Assembly: GCA_002842435.1 (NCBI GenBank)
Contig: PHCX01000001.1
Coordinates: 248,001 to 312,000, forward strand
Direction of reading: 5' to 3'
Source of the DNA: Betaproteobacteria bacterium HGW-Betaproteobacteria-1
Lineage (GTDB): Bacteria > Pseudomonadota > Gammaproteobacteria > Burkholderiales > Methylophilaceae
Length of the DNA: 64,000 bases
The notes under the pieces: model-generated
Told to the model about the DNA's origin: nothing
Databases searched by the model: none
What the model saw: only the letters and a program-made list of their open reading frames with translations
Shown here: one piece after another, positions 8,976-17,500 of the stretch
Layout of the letters: every line of letters starts with the position of its first letter
Position numbering within the stretch: position 1 is the stretch's first letter
Program-made: the position numbers and the translations under genes

Positions 8976-8993
8976 AAGGTTGTAAACAACTTG
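8976..8993. promoter_or_regulatory. Degenerate single copy of the fecI-upstream palindrome
   Basis: The core GTTGTAAACAAC is a 12-bp inverted repeat with the same GTTGT-NN-ACAAC layout as the sites before both fecI genes, but the outer bases differ (AAGG instead of TTGG, CTTG instead of CCAA). It overlaps the -35 box of the ATPase promoter, a position suited to repression. A chance resemblance cannot be excluded. Confidence 0.35.
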
Positions 8994-9018
8994 ACTTGGG
9001 GAGATTTGTTATTACAAT
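8991..9018 (+). promoter_or_regulatory. Sigma-70-type promoter for the AAA ATPase gene
   Basis: TTGACT (8991-8996) and TACAAT (9013-9018) are separated by 16 bp and lie about 30 bp before the ATG at 9048, so the 5' leader would be very short. Confidence 0.5.
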
Positions 9019-9045
9019 TTGAGAATTAAATTATCAATTTGTAAT
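9011..9045. repeat. Inverted repeat just before the ATPase start codon
   Basis: ATTACAATTTGA (9011-9022) and TCAATTTGTAAT (9034-9045) are inverted copies with one mismatch and an 11-base spacer. The left arm overlaps the -10 box and the right arm ends two bases before the ATG, where no ribosome site is visible. It may be an operator. Confidence 0.45.
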
Positions 9046-9047
9046 AT

Positions 9048-10208
9048 ATGATCCCGCGTCAAGCTACTTCCATCCTTCAGACATTGGCACTGGGCTATCC
9101 GGTATTAGCCATCACAGGTCCACGCCAGGCGGGAAAAACTACGCTTGCACAAGCGACCTTTCCCGATAAACGGTATGTATCGCTGGAAGATCCTGACGAG
9201 CGAGCATTTGCTGAAGAAGACCCGCGCGGTTTTCTGGCGCGCTTTCCCAACGGGGCCATCCTGGATGAAGCACAGCGCTGCCCGGCATTGTTCTCATACC
9301 TTCAGACAATTGTCGACGCCGAGAAGCGCATGGGCATGTTCATACTTACAGGATCGCAGCAGTTCGGCTTGCTAACTAACATTACCCAGACACTGGCAGG
9401 CCGTGTCGGCATGATTCAACTTCTGCCTTTTTCCCTTCAGGAACTTCAGCAGGGGTCAATCCCCATAGGAAATCTAGATGAGCTGTTGTGGCGTGGCATG
9501 TACCCGCCTATCTACGATCGAGACCTCGACCCGGAACGATGGTTAGCCAACTATGTGATGACCTATCTCGAACGCGATGTGCGGCAGATTATCTCGGTCC
9601 ATAATTTGAACCTGTTCCAGCGCTTCATTAAGTTGTGCGCCGCTCGCTGCGGGCAATTGCTCAATCTGTCGAACTTGGCAAACGATTGTGGCATTACACA
9701 TGGCACGGTGCGCAGTTGGTTATCGGTTTTGGAAGCGAGTTACGTTGTATTCCTGCTGCAGCCGCATCATCGAAATTTTGGCAAACGCCTGGTGAAGACG
9801 CCAAAACTATACTTTTATGACACAGGCTTGGCCGCCTTCCTTTTGGGAATCAAGAACCCAGAACATCTTTCGATACATTCCTCGCGCGGCGCACTCTTTG
9901 AAAACTTTGTGATCGGCGAACTATTGAAGCGAAGATATCACCATGGATTACCGTCCAACCTGTATTTCTGGAGAAACAACACCGGTAATGAAATTGATGT
10001 ACTAATCGAACAAGGTGAAAAATTGCAACCGGTGGAAATCAAGTCGAGTCAGACATTCAGCCCGGATTTCCTGAATGGGCTTAGTACATGGGCCAGCTAT
10101 GCTGGCGGATTGTCTACCAAGCCGACGCTGGTATATGGTGGAGACAAAAACATGACGAGGAATGGCGTCGAGGTTCAATCCTGGTTAAACATCCAGACTG
10201 TCGAATAA
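9048..10208 (+). CDS. AAA ATPase with C-terminal DUF4143 domain
   Basis: The 386-residue protein has Walker A GPRQAGKTT (24-32), Walker B AILDEAQ (70-76), a sensor-like FILTGSQQF and a C-terminal DUF4143 region (~190-340) ending in a nuclease-like GNEIDVLIEQG...PVEIKSS motif. This AAA_14/DUF4143 family is widespread, patchily distributed and has no settled function. It is the only plus-strand gene in the first 20 kb; its 3' end meets fecR1 head-on with 18 bp between stop codons, and it separates fecI1-fecR1 from receptor 1. There is no Shine-Dalgarno sequence, so initiation may be leaderless-like. It probably inserted later and need not belong to the uptake system. Confidence 0.9.
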   Translation: MIPRQATSILQTLALGYPVLAITGPRQAGKTTLAQATFPDKRYVSLEDPDERAFAEEDPRGFLARFPNGAILDEAQRCPALFSYLQTIVDAEKRMGMFILTGSQQFGLLTNITQTLAGRVGMIQLLPFSLQELQQGSIPIGNLDELLWRGMYPPIYDRDLDPERWLANYVMTYLERDVRQIISVHNLNLFQRFIKLCAARCGQLLNLSNLANDCGITHGTVRSWLSVLEASYVVFLLQPHHRNFGKRLVKTPKLYFYDTGLAAFLLGIKNPEHLSIHSSRGALFENFVIGELLKRRYHHGLPSNLYFWRNNTGNEIDVLIEQGEKLQPVEIKSSQTFSPDFLNGLSTWASYAGGLSTKPTLVYGGDKNMTRNGVEVQSWLNIQTVE

Positions 10209-10226
10209 TCCTTGATTCTGTTTGCA

Positions 10227-11204
10227 TTACCGCCGCAATAGTTGCGTGCCCTCTTTGGTTTCACTGACGCGAACCTCGGCAATTTTCGGCAGCACCTGCA
10301 GGAAGCTTTCAATGTCCGCTATCTGTACCACGGCCGTCACGTGCTGTGTATTTTGATCTACAGCGACGATTGGTTTTTCGCGATATCTCGACAGTGTTTC
10401 GGCAACCTCGCCCATGCTTGCCTGCTCGAACACAATAGTTCCCAGTTGGAAAGCAAAGGCATCATCGGCATTGCGATTACTGCGTCTCGGCTCCTTGCCT
10501 GCATGCACTTCAGCCACTTCGCCGTCATTCAGTATCATGGGCGCAAAGAGAACTTTTTCGTTGGCATCCCGGGATTCAACCCTGACGCGGCCATGCTTGA
10601 CGCTCACCCGCACCTTGCTACTGAGCCGGTTGACGGCAAAGTTGGTTCCCAGCACGGTGACACTGGCAAGGCCACTATCGACGATGAATGGGCGTGAAGG
10701 ATCCTTGCTCACATCGAGGATGACCTCGCCACGCTTGAGCGTAAGCAATCGCTTGTTGCGGAAATAGGCGATATCGACACTGGTGTCGGCATTCATAATC
10801 AGCTCCGTACCATCCGCCAGCAGTTGATGGCCGGTCTCGCCGATACCGGTAACGCTTGCCTGCACATACCAGGGCTGTGTCCATTCACGCCACGCCACTT
10901 GCCCAAGCAGGCCACAGCTCACGAACAGGAATAAACCCACTAATCCGCGCGCAATCGTCTTGCGATACTTTTCTTTCAATGCAGCGCTCTTGCGCTCAAG
11001 CGCATCTGCCAGTGATTGCATCCTATGGGTAGAGTCGAAGTCGTCCCACGTCTCCGCAAACGCTTCATATTCGCTGGCATGGGCAGGGTCGGACATCAAC
11101 CATGCTTCGAACCGGCCACGGTCGGGATGATCGGGCGCAGCATGCTGCATACGCATAAACCAGCGCGCAGCTTCTTCTCGCAAACGTTTGGAGGCAGGTG
11201 ACAT
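10227..11204 (-). CDS. FecR-family anti-sigma/transducer 1
   Basis: The 325-residue protein has the FecR layout: an N-terminal DUF4880-like cytoplasmic part (EEAARWFMRMQ...FEAWLMSDPAHASEYEAF), one membrane helix (~86-108, RGLVGLFLFVSCGLLGQVAW) and a periplasmic FecR domain (LLADGTELIMNADTSVDIAY, GEVILDVSKDPSRPFIVDSG, VTVLGTNFAV). FecR proteins receive the signal from the STN domain of a TonB-dependent receptor and control the cognate ECF sigma factor. It starts 27 bp after fecI1 ends and is certainly cotranscribed. The cognate receptor is probably receptor 1 beyond the inserted ATPase gene. Confidence 0.93.
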   Translation of the reverse strand: MSPASKRLREEAARWFMRMQHAAPDHPDRGRFEAWLMSDPAHASEYEAFAETWDDFDSTHRMQSLADALERKSAALKEKYRKTIARGLVGLFLFVSCGLLGQVAWREWTQPWYVQASVTGIGETGHQLLADGTELIMNADTSVDIAYFRNKRLLTLKRGEVILDVSKDPSRPFIVDSGLASVTVLGTNFAVNRLSSKVRVSVKHGRVRVESRDANEKVLFAPMILNDGEVAEVHAGKEPRRSNRNADDAFAFQLGTIVFEQASMGEVAETLSRYREKPIVAVDQNTQHVTAVVQIADIESFLQVLPKIAEVRVSETKEGTQLLRR

Positions 11205-11231
11205 AAGGTTTTGAAACCGGATGTGATGGAA

Positions 11232-11759
11232 TCAGGAGAGCAACAAATCGCGGCTTGCCCGCAAATCGATCAGTGCCCGCATGATATGCCGCTCCACCAT
11301 ATTGAGCGAAATACCGAGGTGATCCGCTATCTCCTGCTGGCCAAGGCCTTCGATACGGAAAAGCCGGAACACCTCGCGACAACGTGGCGGCAGGCAATCG
11401 ATAATGCGCTGCAAGGCTTGTAGCCGCTGCTGTAAGTCGGCAAGGTGCTCGGGGGAAGGGGCCAGATATTGCTCCGGCATGTTCTCGATACCCTGCCCTG
11501 TCCCATGAATTTCTGTTTCATCGGATATAAGCGGAACAAAGCGCGACATCTCATGATAAGTGTCTGCCAGCACATTACGCACGACCGTACGCAGATAAGC
11601 ATGCGGCTTTTCAATATTGTCGCGGTTTTTGGTCAGCGCAAAGCGCAATAAAGCATCGTGCAACACATCGTTAGCGGTATGCACACAGTGTGTATGCCGA
11701 TAAATTCCGGGCAACAGATTAGTGTAGGCCCAGCGCAAATCCAATCCATACCAGTACAT
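11232..11759 (-). CDS. FecI-like ECF sigma factor 1
   Basis: The start at 11759 has an AGGG ribosome site and gives 175 residues, normal for this family; a longer frame reaches 11888 but adds only unrelated sequence. Region 2 (YTNLLPGIYRHTHCVHTANDVLHDALLRFA...KPHAYLRTVVRNVLAD) and region 4 (ALQRIIDCLPPRCREVFRLFRIEGLGQQEIADHLGISLNMVERHIMRAL, a helix-turn-helix) are clear. It should direct RNA polymerase to the receptor promoter when FecR1 signals. Paired palindromes lie 235-275 bp upstream, suggesting that its own expression is gated by a separate regulator. Confidence 0.93.
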   Translation of the reverse strand: MYWYGLDLRWAYTNLLPGIYRHTHCVHTANDVLHDALLRFALTKNRDNIEKPHAYLRTVVRNVLADTYHEMSRFVPLISDETEIHGTGQGIENMPEQYLAPSPEHLADLQQRLQALQRIIDCLPPRCREVFRLFRIEGLGQQEIADHLGISLNMVERHIMRALIDLRASRDLLLS

Positions 11760-12099
11760 GATGATTACCCTATACAAACCAACATCGAAAATATCCGTGG
11801 TGTTTTGCTTTATGCGAGACGCCAGCTGAAAACCCTGCAAGGCTATTGCTCTGCAGCAACTGCGGATTTCCACTGACTGTCGGGACAAGCTCTTAAAGAA
11901 TTCTTTGCAAAAAATGTGCCTGAATTCAAAAATTATTCAAGATGCTGATTAAATTAGACTTTATAAAAATAGCAGGACTGCCATTTATGAAATTTGGTTG
12001 TGTACAACCAATTCAATGGCTGTATACAACCAACTGGGGATTGGGATTGAGACTGATATCTCTGCAGCAGGATGATGCGGCAACAGTGAGCGGCTGGTT
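11760..12099. other. 340-bp control region upstream of fecI1
   Basis: Non-coding region between the tonB stop and fecI1. It holds the paired palindromes at 11994-12033 and an AT-rich 110-bp stretch on the fecI1 side. I see no confident -35/-10 pair on the minus strand and no tonB terminator. Confidence 0.6.
11994..12033. promoter_or_regulatory. Tandem palindromic operator pair upstream of fecI1
   Basis: Site A, TTGGTTGTGTACAACCAA (11994-12011), has perfect 8-bp arms around a 2-bp centre. Site B (12016-12033) is ATGGCTGTATACAACCAA, with two mismatches in the left arm. Centres are 22 bp apart, about two helical turns, which would place two dimers on one face of the DNA. The same pair with the same spacing precedes fecI2. 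The pattern resembles sites of GntR/FadR-type dimers more than a Fur box; the regulator is unknown. Confidence 0.75.
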
Positions 12100-12897
12100 T
12101 CAACTTTCCAGTTTGAAATCCACCGGCACCACTACAGTAAAGGACTTTCTGGACAAATCGCCCCGCACAGGCAAGGCATCGATTGCTTTTTTCAACATCG
12201 CCAGCGCCGCATCGTCCAACACCTTGTGTCCGCTACCGGGTTCAAGTAACACGATCTCTACCAAGCGGCCCTTGCTAAACCGTGCGCTGACCAGTGCCGT
12301 ACCCTGCAAATTACGGCGGATGGCGATTTGCGGATAGGTTTTGTTTTTCGAGATCATGTCATGCAACAACTGGCCGTAACCTTTCCAGGCTTCGTCCTGA
12401 TTGGCCACCTCGAATTGAGCATTAGGGTCCGGCTCACCCGGCACCCCCGATTGACTGCTCACCTCGGATGGCGGCGGAGCATCTGCCGATTCCGAGGATG
12501 CCAGGACTGGCGGCGGGGATGGAGTTGCAGCCTTTTCTTCGGTCGTCTCGGTCTGCTCTTCGAATACCGGCACTTCCAATTGAGCCGGTGACATTTCGTT
12601 CCTGGTGGCTAGTATCGGCTTATTGACCTTCTCCGGCTTGGCTACAGGTTTGGGAGGCGTAACAGGTTGCGGAGGAGTCTCGGGTTGCGGCAGCTCGGGC
12701 TGGGCCGGTGTCTCGGCTTCACGCATCTGCGCCATCTGCACTGCAATCCGCACCTGTGCCGGTGCGGATGCATGTTCAAGCAATGGCAGCAACAGAAACA
12801 ACCCGGCATGCAGCGCCAAAGCCAGGCAGAAGGCCGGGAACAGGCGTTCTGAAGCGAGCTTCTGCTGCGCGGAGAAATCCGGAATGCTTGCCGTCAT
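12100..12897 (-). CDS. tonB: TonB energy-transducing protein
   Basis: The 265-residue protein has one N-terminal membrane helix (~20-40, LFPAFCLALALHAGLFLLLP) containing the Ser/His-type anchor region, a long Pro/Glu/Lys-rich periplasmic spacer (PQPETPPQPVTPPKPVAKPEK) and a C-terminal TonB domain (~175-265, YPQIAIRRNLQGTALVSARFSKGRLVEIVLLEPGSGHKVLDDAAL). It transmits proton-motive energy from ExbB-ExbD to the TonB box of outer-membrane receptors. It follows exbD by 58 bp on the same strand. Its place between the two receptor sets suggests that it serves both. Confidence 0.94.
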   Translation of the reverse strand: MTASIPDFSAQQKLASERLFPAFCLALALHAGLFLLLPLLEHASAPAQVRIAVQMAQMREAETPAQPELPQPETPPQPVTPPKPVAKPEKVNKPILATRNEMSPAQLEVPVFEEQTETTEEKAATPSPPPVLASSESADAPPPSEVSSQSGVPGEPDPNAQFEVANQDEAWKGYGQLLHDMISKNKTYPQIAIRRNLQGTALVSARFSKGRLVEIVLLEPGSGHKVLDDAALAMLKKAIDALPVRGDLSRKSFTVVVPVDFKLES

Positions 12898-12955
12898 TTC
12901 AATTGACTACCCGATCCATATTAATTGCAGGCCCATATTGATCGCAGACTCGTAT

Positions 12956-13366
12956 CTATCGCACAGCTTCCGGCAGCATGACAAAGGTAAACCGGCTGAT
13001 GCCCGCACGCTGGGTGGCGGCCATGACCTTGGCGACGATGCCGTACTCGACCTTCTCGTCGGCGAATATCTCGACGGTTGCATCCGCGTTGCCTGCAACC
13101 CGCCGCAGTCGGGCATCGAGTTCGCTCTGCGAAACGCCGATATCGTTAAAGTAAAGGGTGCCGTCCCCAGTGACGCTGACACGTGCCGATTCCAACTGGG
13201 TGGTGGAGAGATCGGCGGTCGCTCTGGGGAGGTTCACGGGGACGGCATTCATCAGCAACGGTGCCGTTACGATAAAAACGGTGAGCAGTACCAACATGAC
13301 ATCCACCAGGGGCGTCACGTTAATCTCGCTCATCATGTTGTCATCACCGCCCGGGGTCATTGCCAT
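12956..13366 (-). CDS. exbD: ExbD-family proton-channel subunit
   Basis: The 136-residue protein has a short cytoplasmic start, one membrane helix (PLVDVMLVLLTVFIVTAPLL) with the conserved Asp of the helix (DVML) that carries protons, and the periplasmic ExbD/TolR domain. Together with ExbB it powers TonB. A TolR identity is unlikely because tonB follows directly and two TonB-dependent receptors flank the set. An intrinsic-terminator-like hairpin lies between exbB and this gene. Confidence 0.93.
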   Translation of the reverse strand: MAMTPGGDDNMMSEINVTPLVDVMLVLLTVFIVTAPLLMNAVPVNLPRATADLSTTQLESARVSVTGDGTLYFNDIGVSQSELDARLRRVAGNADATVEIFADEKVEYGIVAKVMAATQRAGISRFTFVMLPEAVR

Positions 13367-13410
13367 ATTGAGTTCTTTCTCTGTCTAAAGCGTAAAGCAG
13401 ACTTGCTAGT

Positions 13411-13437
13411 GTAAAAAGACCTCCGGCAAGCCGGAGG
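13411..13437 (-). terminator. Intrinsic terminator or attenuator between exbB and exbD
   Basis: On the minus strand CCTCCGG and CCGGAGG pair around a CTTG loop and are followed by TCTTTTTAC. It lies 120 bp after the exbB stop and 45 bp before the exbD start, so exbD-tonB may be made at a lower level than exbB, or from an internal promoter. Confidence 0.7.
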
Positions 13438-13557
13438 GGTAGAGGGGAGAGTTCTGAGACAGCTCAACTTTCCAATGCAGCAGGTTATTCACAGCTTCTG
13501 CTTTGCCCTGATTCCCCATGAAAGCTTTTCACTTTGTTCCCTCGATTTTGTTTGCCC

Positions 13558-14205
13558 TCAAGGCTCGCGCCTTGCACCCGACTTGAGTACCAAGTGGTGA
13601 AAGGCAGAAGCGAAGTTGTCCATGGTGGCGGCCGACAGGCGCACTTTGCGCAGGAAGTAGTTATAAGCCAACACGGCTGGCACGGCTGTCGCAATGCCGA
13701 TGGCGGTAGCGATCAACGCCTCGCCGATAGGCCCGGCCACGACATCAAGGCCGGCTGAGCCGGCGGCAGAGATATTCTTGAGCGCATTCATGATGCCCCA
13801 GACAGTGCCGAACAAACCGATGAAAGGCGCTGTAGAACCGACACTGGCAAGAACGGAAAGGCCGTTCTCCATCCGCGCCTGCTCGATATGCGATTGCTGC
13901 TTGAGCGCATGCAGCAACATTTCGCGTTTGTCGTCGGTAGGAACCTGAACCGCCAGACGCTGCCACGAAGCCAACTCATCCAGGCCGGACTGACAGACGC
14001 GCGCCAGCCGACCCTTGGCCGATTGCATGACGCCCAGCAGTTCCTGCACGTGAGTTGCCTTGGCGAAAGCCTGCAGAAACTGGCGATCATCGCCCGCGTT
14101 GCGGTAAAAAGCGACGAACTTGGCAATGCCGACTGTCCAGATCAGCAGCGACAACAGGGCGAGAAAGATAAGTACGGCATCGACAATATCGGGAACTGCA
14201 TCCAT
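13558..14205 (-). CDS. exbB: ExbB-family proton-channel subunit
   Basis: The start at 14205 is chosen for its GAGGAAA ribosome site and gives 215 residues. The protein has the three-helix MotA/TolQ/ExbB layout: an N-terminal helix (DIVDAVLIFLALLSLLIWTVGI), a cytoplasmic domain, and a C-terminal pair including GLSVLASVGSTAPFIGLFGTVWGIM and GEALIATAIGIATAVPAVLAYN, the signature of the proton path. It assembles as a pentamer around ExbD. It follows a 72-aa unknown gene by 43 bp and belongs to the receptor 2 transcription unit. Confidence 0.94.
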   Translation of the reverse strand: MDAVPDIVDAVLIFLALLSLLIWTVGIAKFVAFYRNAGDDRQFLQAFAKATHVQELLGVMQSAKGRLARVCQSGLDELASWQRLAVQVPTDDKREMLLHALKQQSHIEQARMENGLSVLASVGSTAPFIGLFGTVWGIMNALKNISAAGSAGLDVVAGPIGEALIATAIGIATAVPAVLAYNYFLRKVRLSAATMDNFASAFHHLVLKSGARREP

Positions 14206-14248
14206 AAGGTTTTTCCTCGGCTTGAATATGTAACTTGTTTGTGTTGAT

Positions 14249-14467
14249 TCAGTGCGCCTGCGTCTTGCCGGCCAATACTGCTTTTTGCATACGCGAGACA
14301 ATAAGTTCTATCTCCCAGCTTTGCAGATCGCCATGCTGCATGCTTTCCCAGGCGCTGTGCAACGCTTCCACCACGTCTTCCGGCACTTCGGCCACATGGT
14401 TCAGCGCGTCGCACGTGCATCCAAGTTTCTGCAACATGTTGATGGCGTGTGTCGGATCGATATCCAT
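14249..14467 (-). CDS. Small protein of unknown function between receptor 2 and exbB
   Basis: The 72-residue frame is acidic, helical-looking and lacks a signal peptide or membrane helix. It has two cysteines in TCDALN-type context (GCTCDALNHVAEVPEDVVEA) and His at several positions. It is colinear with receptor 2 upstream (131 bp) and exbB downstream (43 bp). I do not recognise a family. The conserved placement inside the unit and codon usage like its neighbours argue for a real gene; a weak GGA ribosome site is about 10 bases before the ATG. Confidence 0.65.
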   Translation of the reverse strand: MDIDPTHAINMLQKLGCTCDALNHVAEVPEDVVEALHSAWESMQHGDLQSWEIELIVSRMQKAVLAGKTQAH

Positions 14468-14598
14468 GATCTGTCCAGCTTGGAACCTCTAAAAATTCGT
14501 TCTTGTTACCTGTATGACTGCAATCCAAAACAGTTCCCTGATGTCCTGCACAGAAGAATTTTCCGTATTGCAATCTCCCACGGACAATTTACCCAGCC

Positions 14599-17500
14599 TC
14601 ATCGCCGCTTATCCGCATTGAAGTCATATTTCACGGTGATCCAAGCCGCACGTGGCGCCCCCGGCGCGACGAAGGTGGTGGACTGCCAATCGTTGGAGTT
14701 GTAGTTGAATCCGCTAGCTCCAATTGCGCCGTTGATGGACGGCGAGAACGGGTTGATGTCGAGGCGTGAGGCGCTGAAATACTCCTTGTCCAGCAGGTTG
14801 TTGACTGTCAGGTTGGCAAGCCAGCCGTTGCCGAAGTCATAGCTGGTGTTGAGGTTGAACACCGCGTAGCCAGGCGTCTTGCCATCGCCGTTAAAGCGGC
14901 GAGTGACTGTAATCGTTTGGTTTGTATTGCCTGGATCAGACTTGATGATGCTTTGCGTAGTCCCTCCTCGATGCTCGTTGTTCTCATTACCGCGGGCGTA
15001 CGACCAGCTATGCGCCACCATGGTGAGCCCGATGCGCCATTTGTCGGTGGCCTGGTAACCCAGATTGAGGTTGATGTTGTGCAGTGGAATGCCCGGCATG
15101 CGGTCGCCCGGCTCGACAGTCATCATGTTCCAGTCCGGATCTTTGGTGGAGACATGATTGACCGAACTGTTGTCGGCGTTGGCAATCTTCGTCATGGCCT
15201 CAAAGGTAGCATCCGTCAACGAATAGTTGGCCTTGAAATCCCACTTGCCTTCCTTGCCGCCCAGACCCATCTCCACCCCACGCCGGCGAGTCTTGCCGAT
15301 GGTGTCGAAGAAACTCTGGGTGGCGGTGTAGGCGACGAAGTAGATATCGTCATTCAGGTTGGTGTTATAGACGCTGGCATTCCAGTCCCAGCCGTTGGCC
15401 AGTTTGCCGCGCGCACCGAACTCCAGCGTACGCGCCACCACTTGCGGCAAGTAAGGATCGCCGGACAATGCAGTAGGCAGCGTACAGGCGCGTCCGCTAA
15501 CCAGGCTGCGCGGCATAGGATTGATCTTGTTTCCAGTCAATGGATTGGTAGTAACTACTGTATCGTCGAAAGCGCAACCCAATTCAATAGCGGACGGCGT
15601 CCTGGTGCCCTGATTCCAATTGCCGTACAGGTTGAGCGTGTCATGCGGCGACCAGCTCACCCCGAACGACGGATTGACCTTGTGATAGGTGGCGACTTCC
15701 TTTTCCCACGGGTCGTAGTATTCGGAACCGCCATAGGATCCGCCCGCAATATAGTCAGGGTCGGGTACCGGGTTGTTCAGCAAGTCCTGATTGCAGTCTG
15801 CAAGCGTCGCACCGTCGCACAGCAAGTATTGCATCCAGGAAGCAGTTCCCTGAGACAAACTGATATCCCGGGTATTTCTGCGTACCCGCATATTGGTCAT
15901 TACCCGTGTGTAGTTGTAACGCGCACTGGCCGAGACATGCAGGCGCTCAACGGGGGTAAATGTCTCGCTCAAATAGGCGCTACGTGTCTTGCTGCTACCA
16001 TTGAAATCATTGTTGTGTACCGGGAAGCGTGCACCGGCAAACTCCGCGCCGATCTCGTCCGGAGCCGCATAGGCCTTGCGGTCGGCGTTGAGCAGCGCCA
16101 GTATCTGGGAATTGGTGTAGGTATTGGTGGCGTAGTCCTGGGAAGTGCCCAGCATGAACTTGTGGCGCCCACTATCCCAGTTGAACTGCATGGAACCGCC
16201 GCGAATGATCTGGCCGATGTCTACGCTGGAGAGCACTGCATTGGGGGTGCCGTCTTCATAACCGGCACCGGTACCTTTGGGCTCAAAAGCGCCATTGCGC
16301 TTGATGAAGTTACCGTCGGAATCCAACACCCGGATCTGGCCACCGACCATCTGCACATCACTTCCCAAAGTACCTGCACCACAATCCGGCCCATTCAGGG
16401 GCGCTGCCGCTATCAGGGCATATGCCGCGAAAGGATCCCCCGTATCCGTGAAATAAGCTGGCGCATCCTGATTCACCAGATTGTTTAACCATGAACCGCC
16501 ACGATCCGGAAGCATGCCGGTATAAATAGCGGACGGTTCGAAATTTCCATTAAGCGTATTGCTTGCGTAGCCTGCACCAGTGCCAAAACTGCCTTGCTCC
16601 CCATTGAACATGTACTGTTCAAAGGCTGTGGCTGCTGCAAGAAATTGCGCCTCGGCATTGAGCGTCTGGTTAAGCGTGGAAGGATCCAGCGAACCATCGG
16701 CGATGGCGTCCGCGACATCGTAATCGCCGTCGCCATCAAGATCGTAGCTCGTGTTTCCCGCAGAATAATCCAGCGCGTTCAGCATCGTCATGCTGAACCC
16801 ACTGAATATGGAAGGCGCTACGTAATAGTCCGGAATTCGGTAAGAATTGGTGCTGGCGAAGGCGCATACCGGTTTCTCACCGGGTTTCGGGCGACGCGTA
16901 GCAAAACTATTCTTTCCAAAGCCATCAGAGTCAGCGAAATCCCGATTGATATCCCCCGTCACCGCCTTGCGATCGCTCTTGCGGCGGTAGACCTGGCCGG
17001 TGATGCTGAAGTTATCATTGACCTGAAAAGCACCGGCAATCTGGTATTGCAGCAATTCGTTCTTGGTTTTGTCGGGCGAGGTGAAGACGCTTTCCTTGTC
17101 CTGATCGTACATTTCCTTCGGTACCAGGCCGTTACCGATAAGGTCGTTCCCCGCATAAGTGATGCTGCCGTGAAGATCCAGGTTATCGGTGCGCAGGCTG
17201 GCCTTGCCGAATGCCTGCATGACCTCGCTTGGGGAGTTGTTTCGCCAGCCGTCCTCCTCGAAGCGGTTGAGGGCGAAGAAGCCCCCTACGCGGCCATTGT
17301 TGCCGCCGGTGGAAAGCATGACCTGCTTGCGGCCGAAGGAGCCGCCAAGCACCTGGATATCCGTACCGGGGTCATCGAAGCCGTTCTTGGTGCGCACGGC
17401 AATGGCCCCGCCCAGGGTATTGAGTCCGAACACGGGGTTGGAGCCGGGAAAGACGTCGATACCTGCCAGCGCGTTCATGGGGATCAGGTCCCAGTTCACT

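Larger units (their letters stand above)
8411..9047. other. 637-bp intergenic region upstream of receptor 1 and the AAA ATPase gene
   Basis: No convincing gene. It holds a T-rich stretch near the receptor start, a CCACAGAG-type degenerate sequence at ~8641, a run of about ten G at 8702-8711, a perfect 12-bp stem (8776-8787 with 8802-8813), and at the right end the promoter and palindromes described separately. The mixture of sequence debris fits an insertion boundary of the plus-strand ATPase gene. Confidence 0.6.

Noticed and set aside
11965..11990. Possible sigma-54 promoter (TGGCAG...TGC) on the minus strand before fecI1
   Set aside because: The distance between the GG and GC elements is about three bases too short for a -24/-12 promoter.
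11994..12033. Fur box reading of the palindromes upstream of fecI1 (and 20139-20178)
   Set aside because: The sites are TTGGTTGT-NN-ACAACCAA with no GATAAT-type hexamers, so they do not resemble the Fur consensus despite the FecIR context.
14917..16488. 523-codon open frame on the plus strand
   Set aside because: Lies wholly antisense to receptor 2, has no family match and no ribosome site; a by-product of GC-biased codons in the receptor gene.
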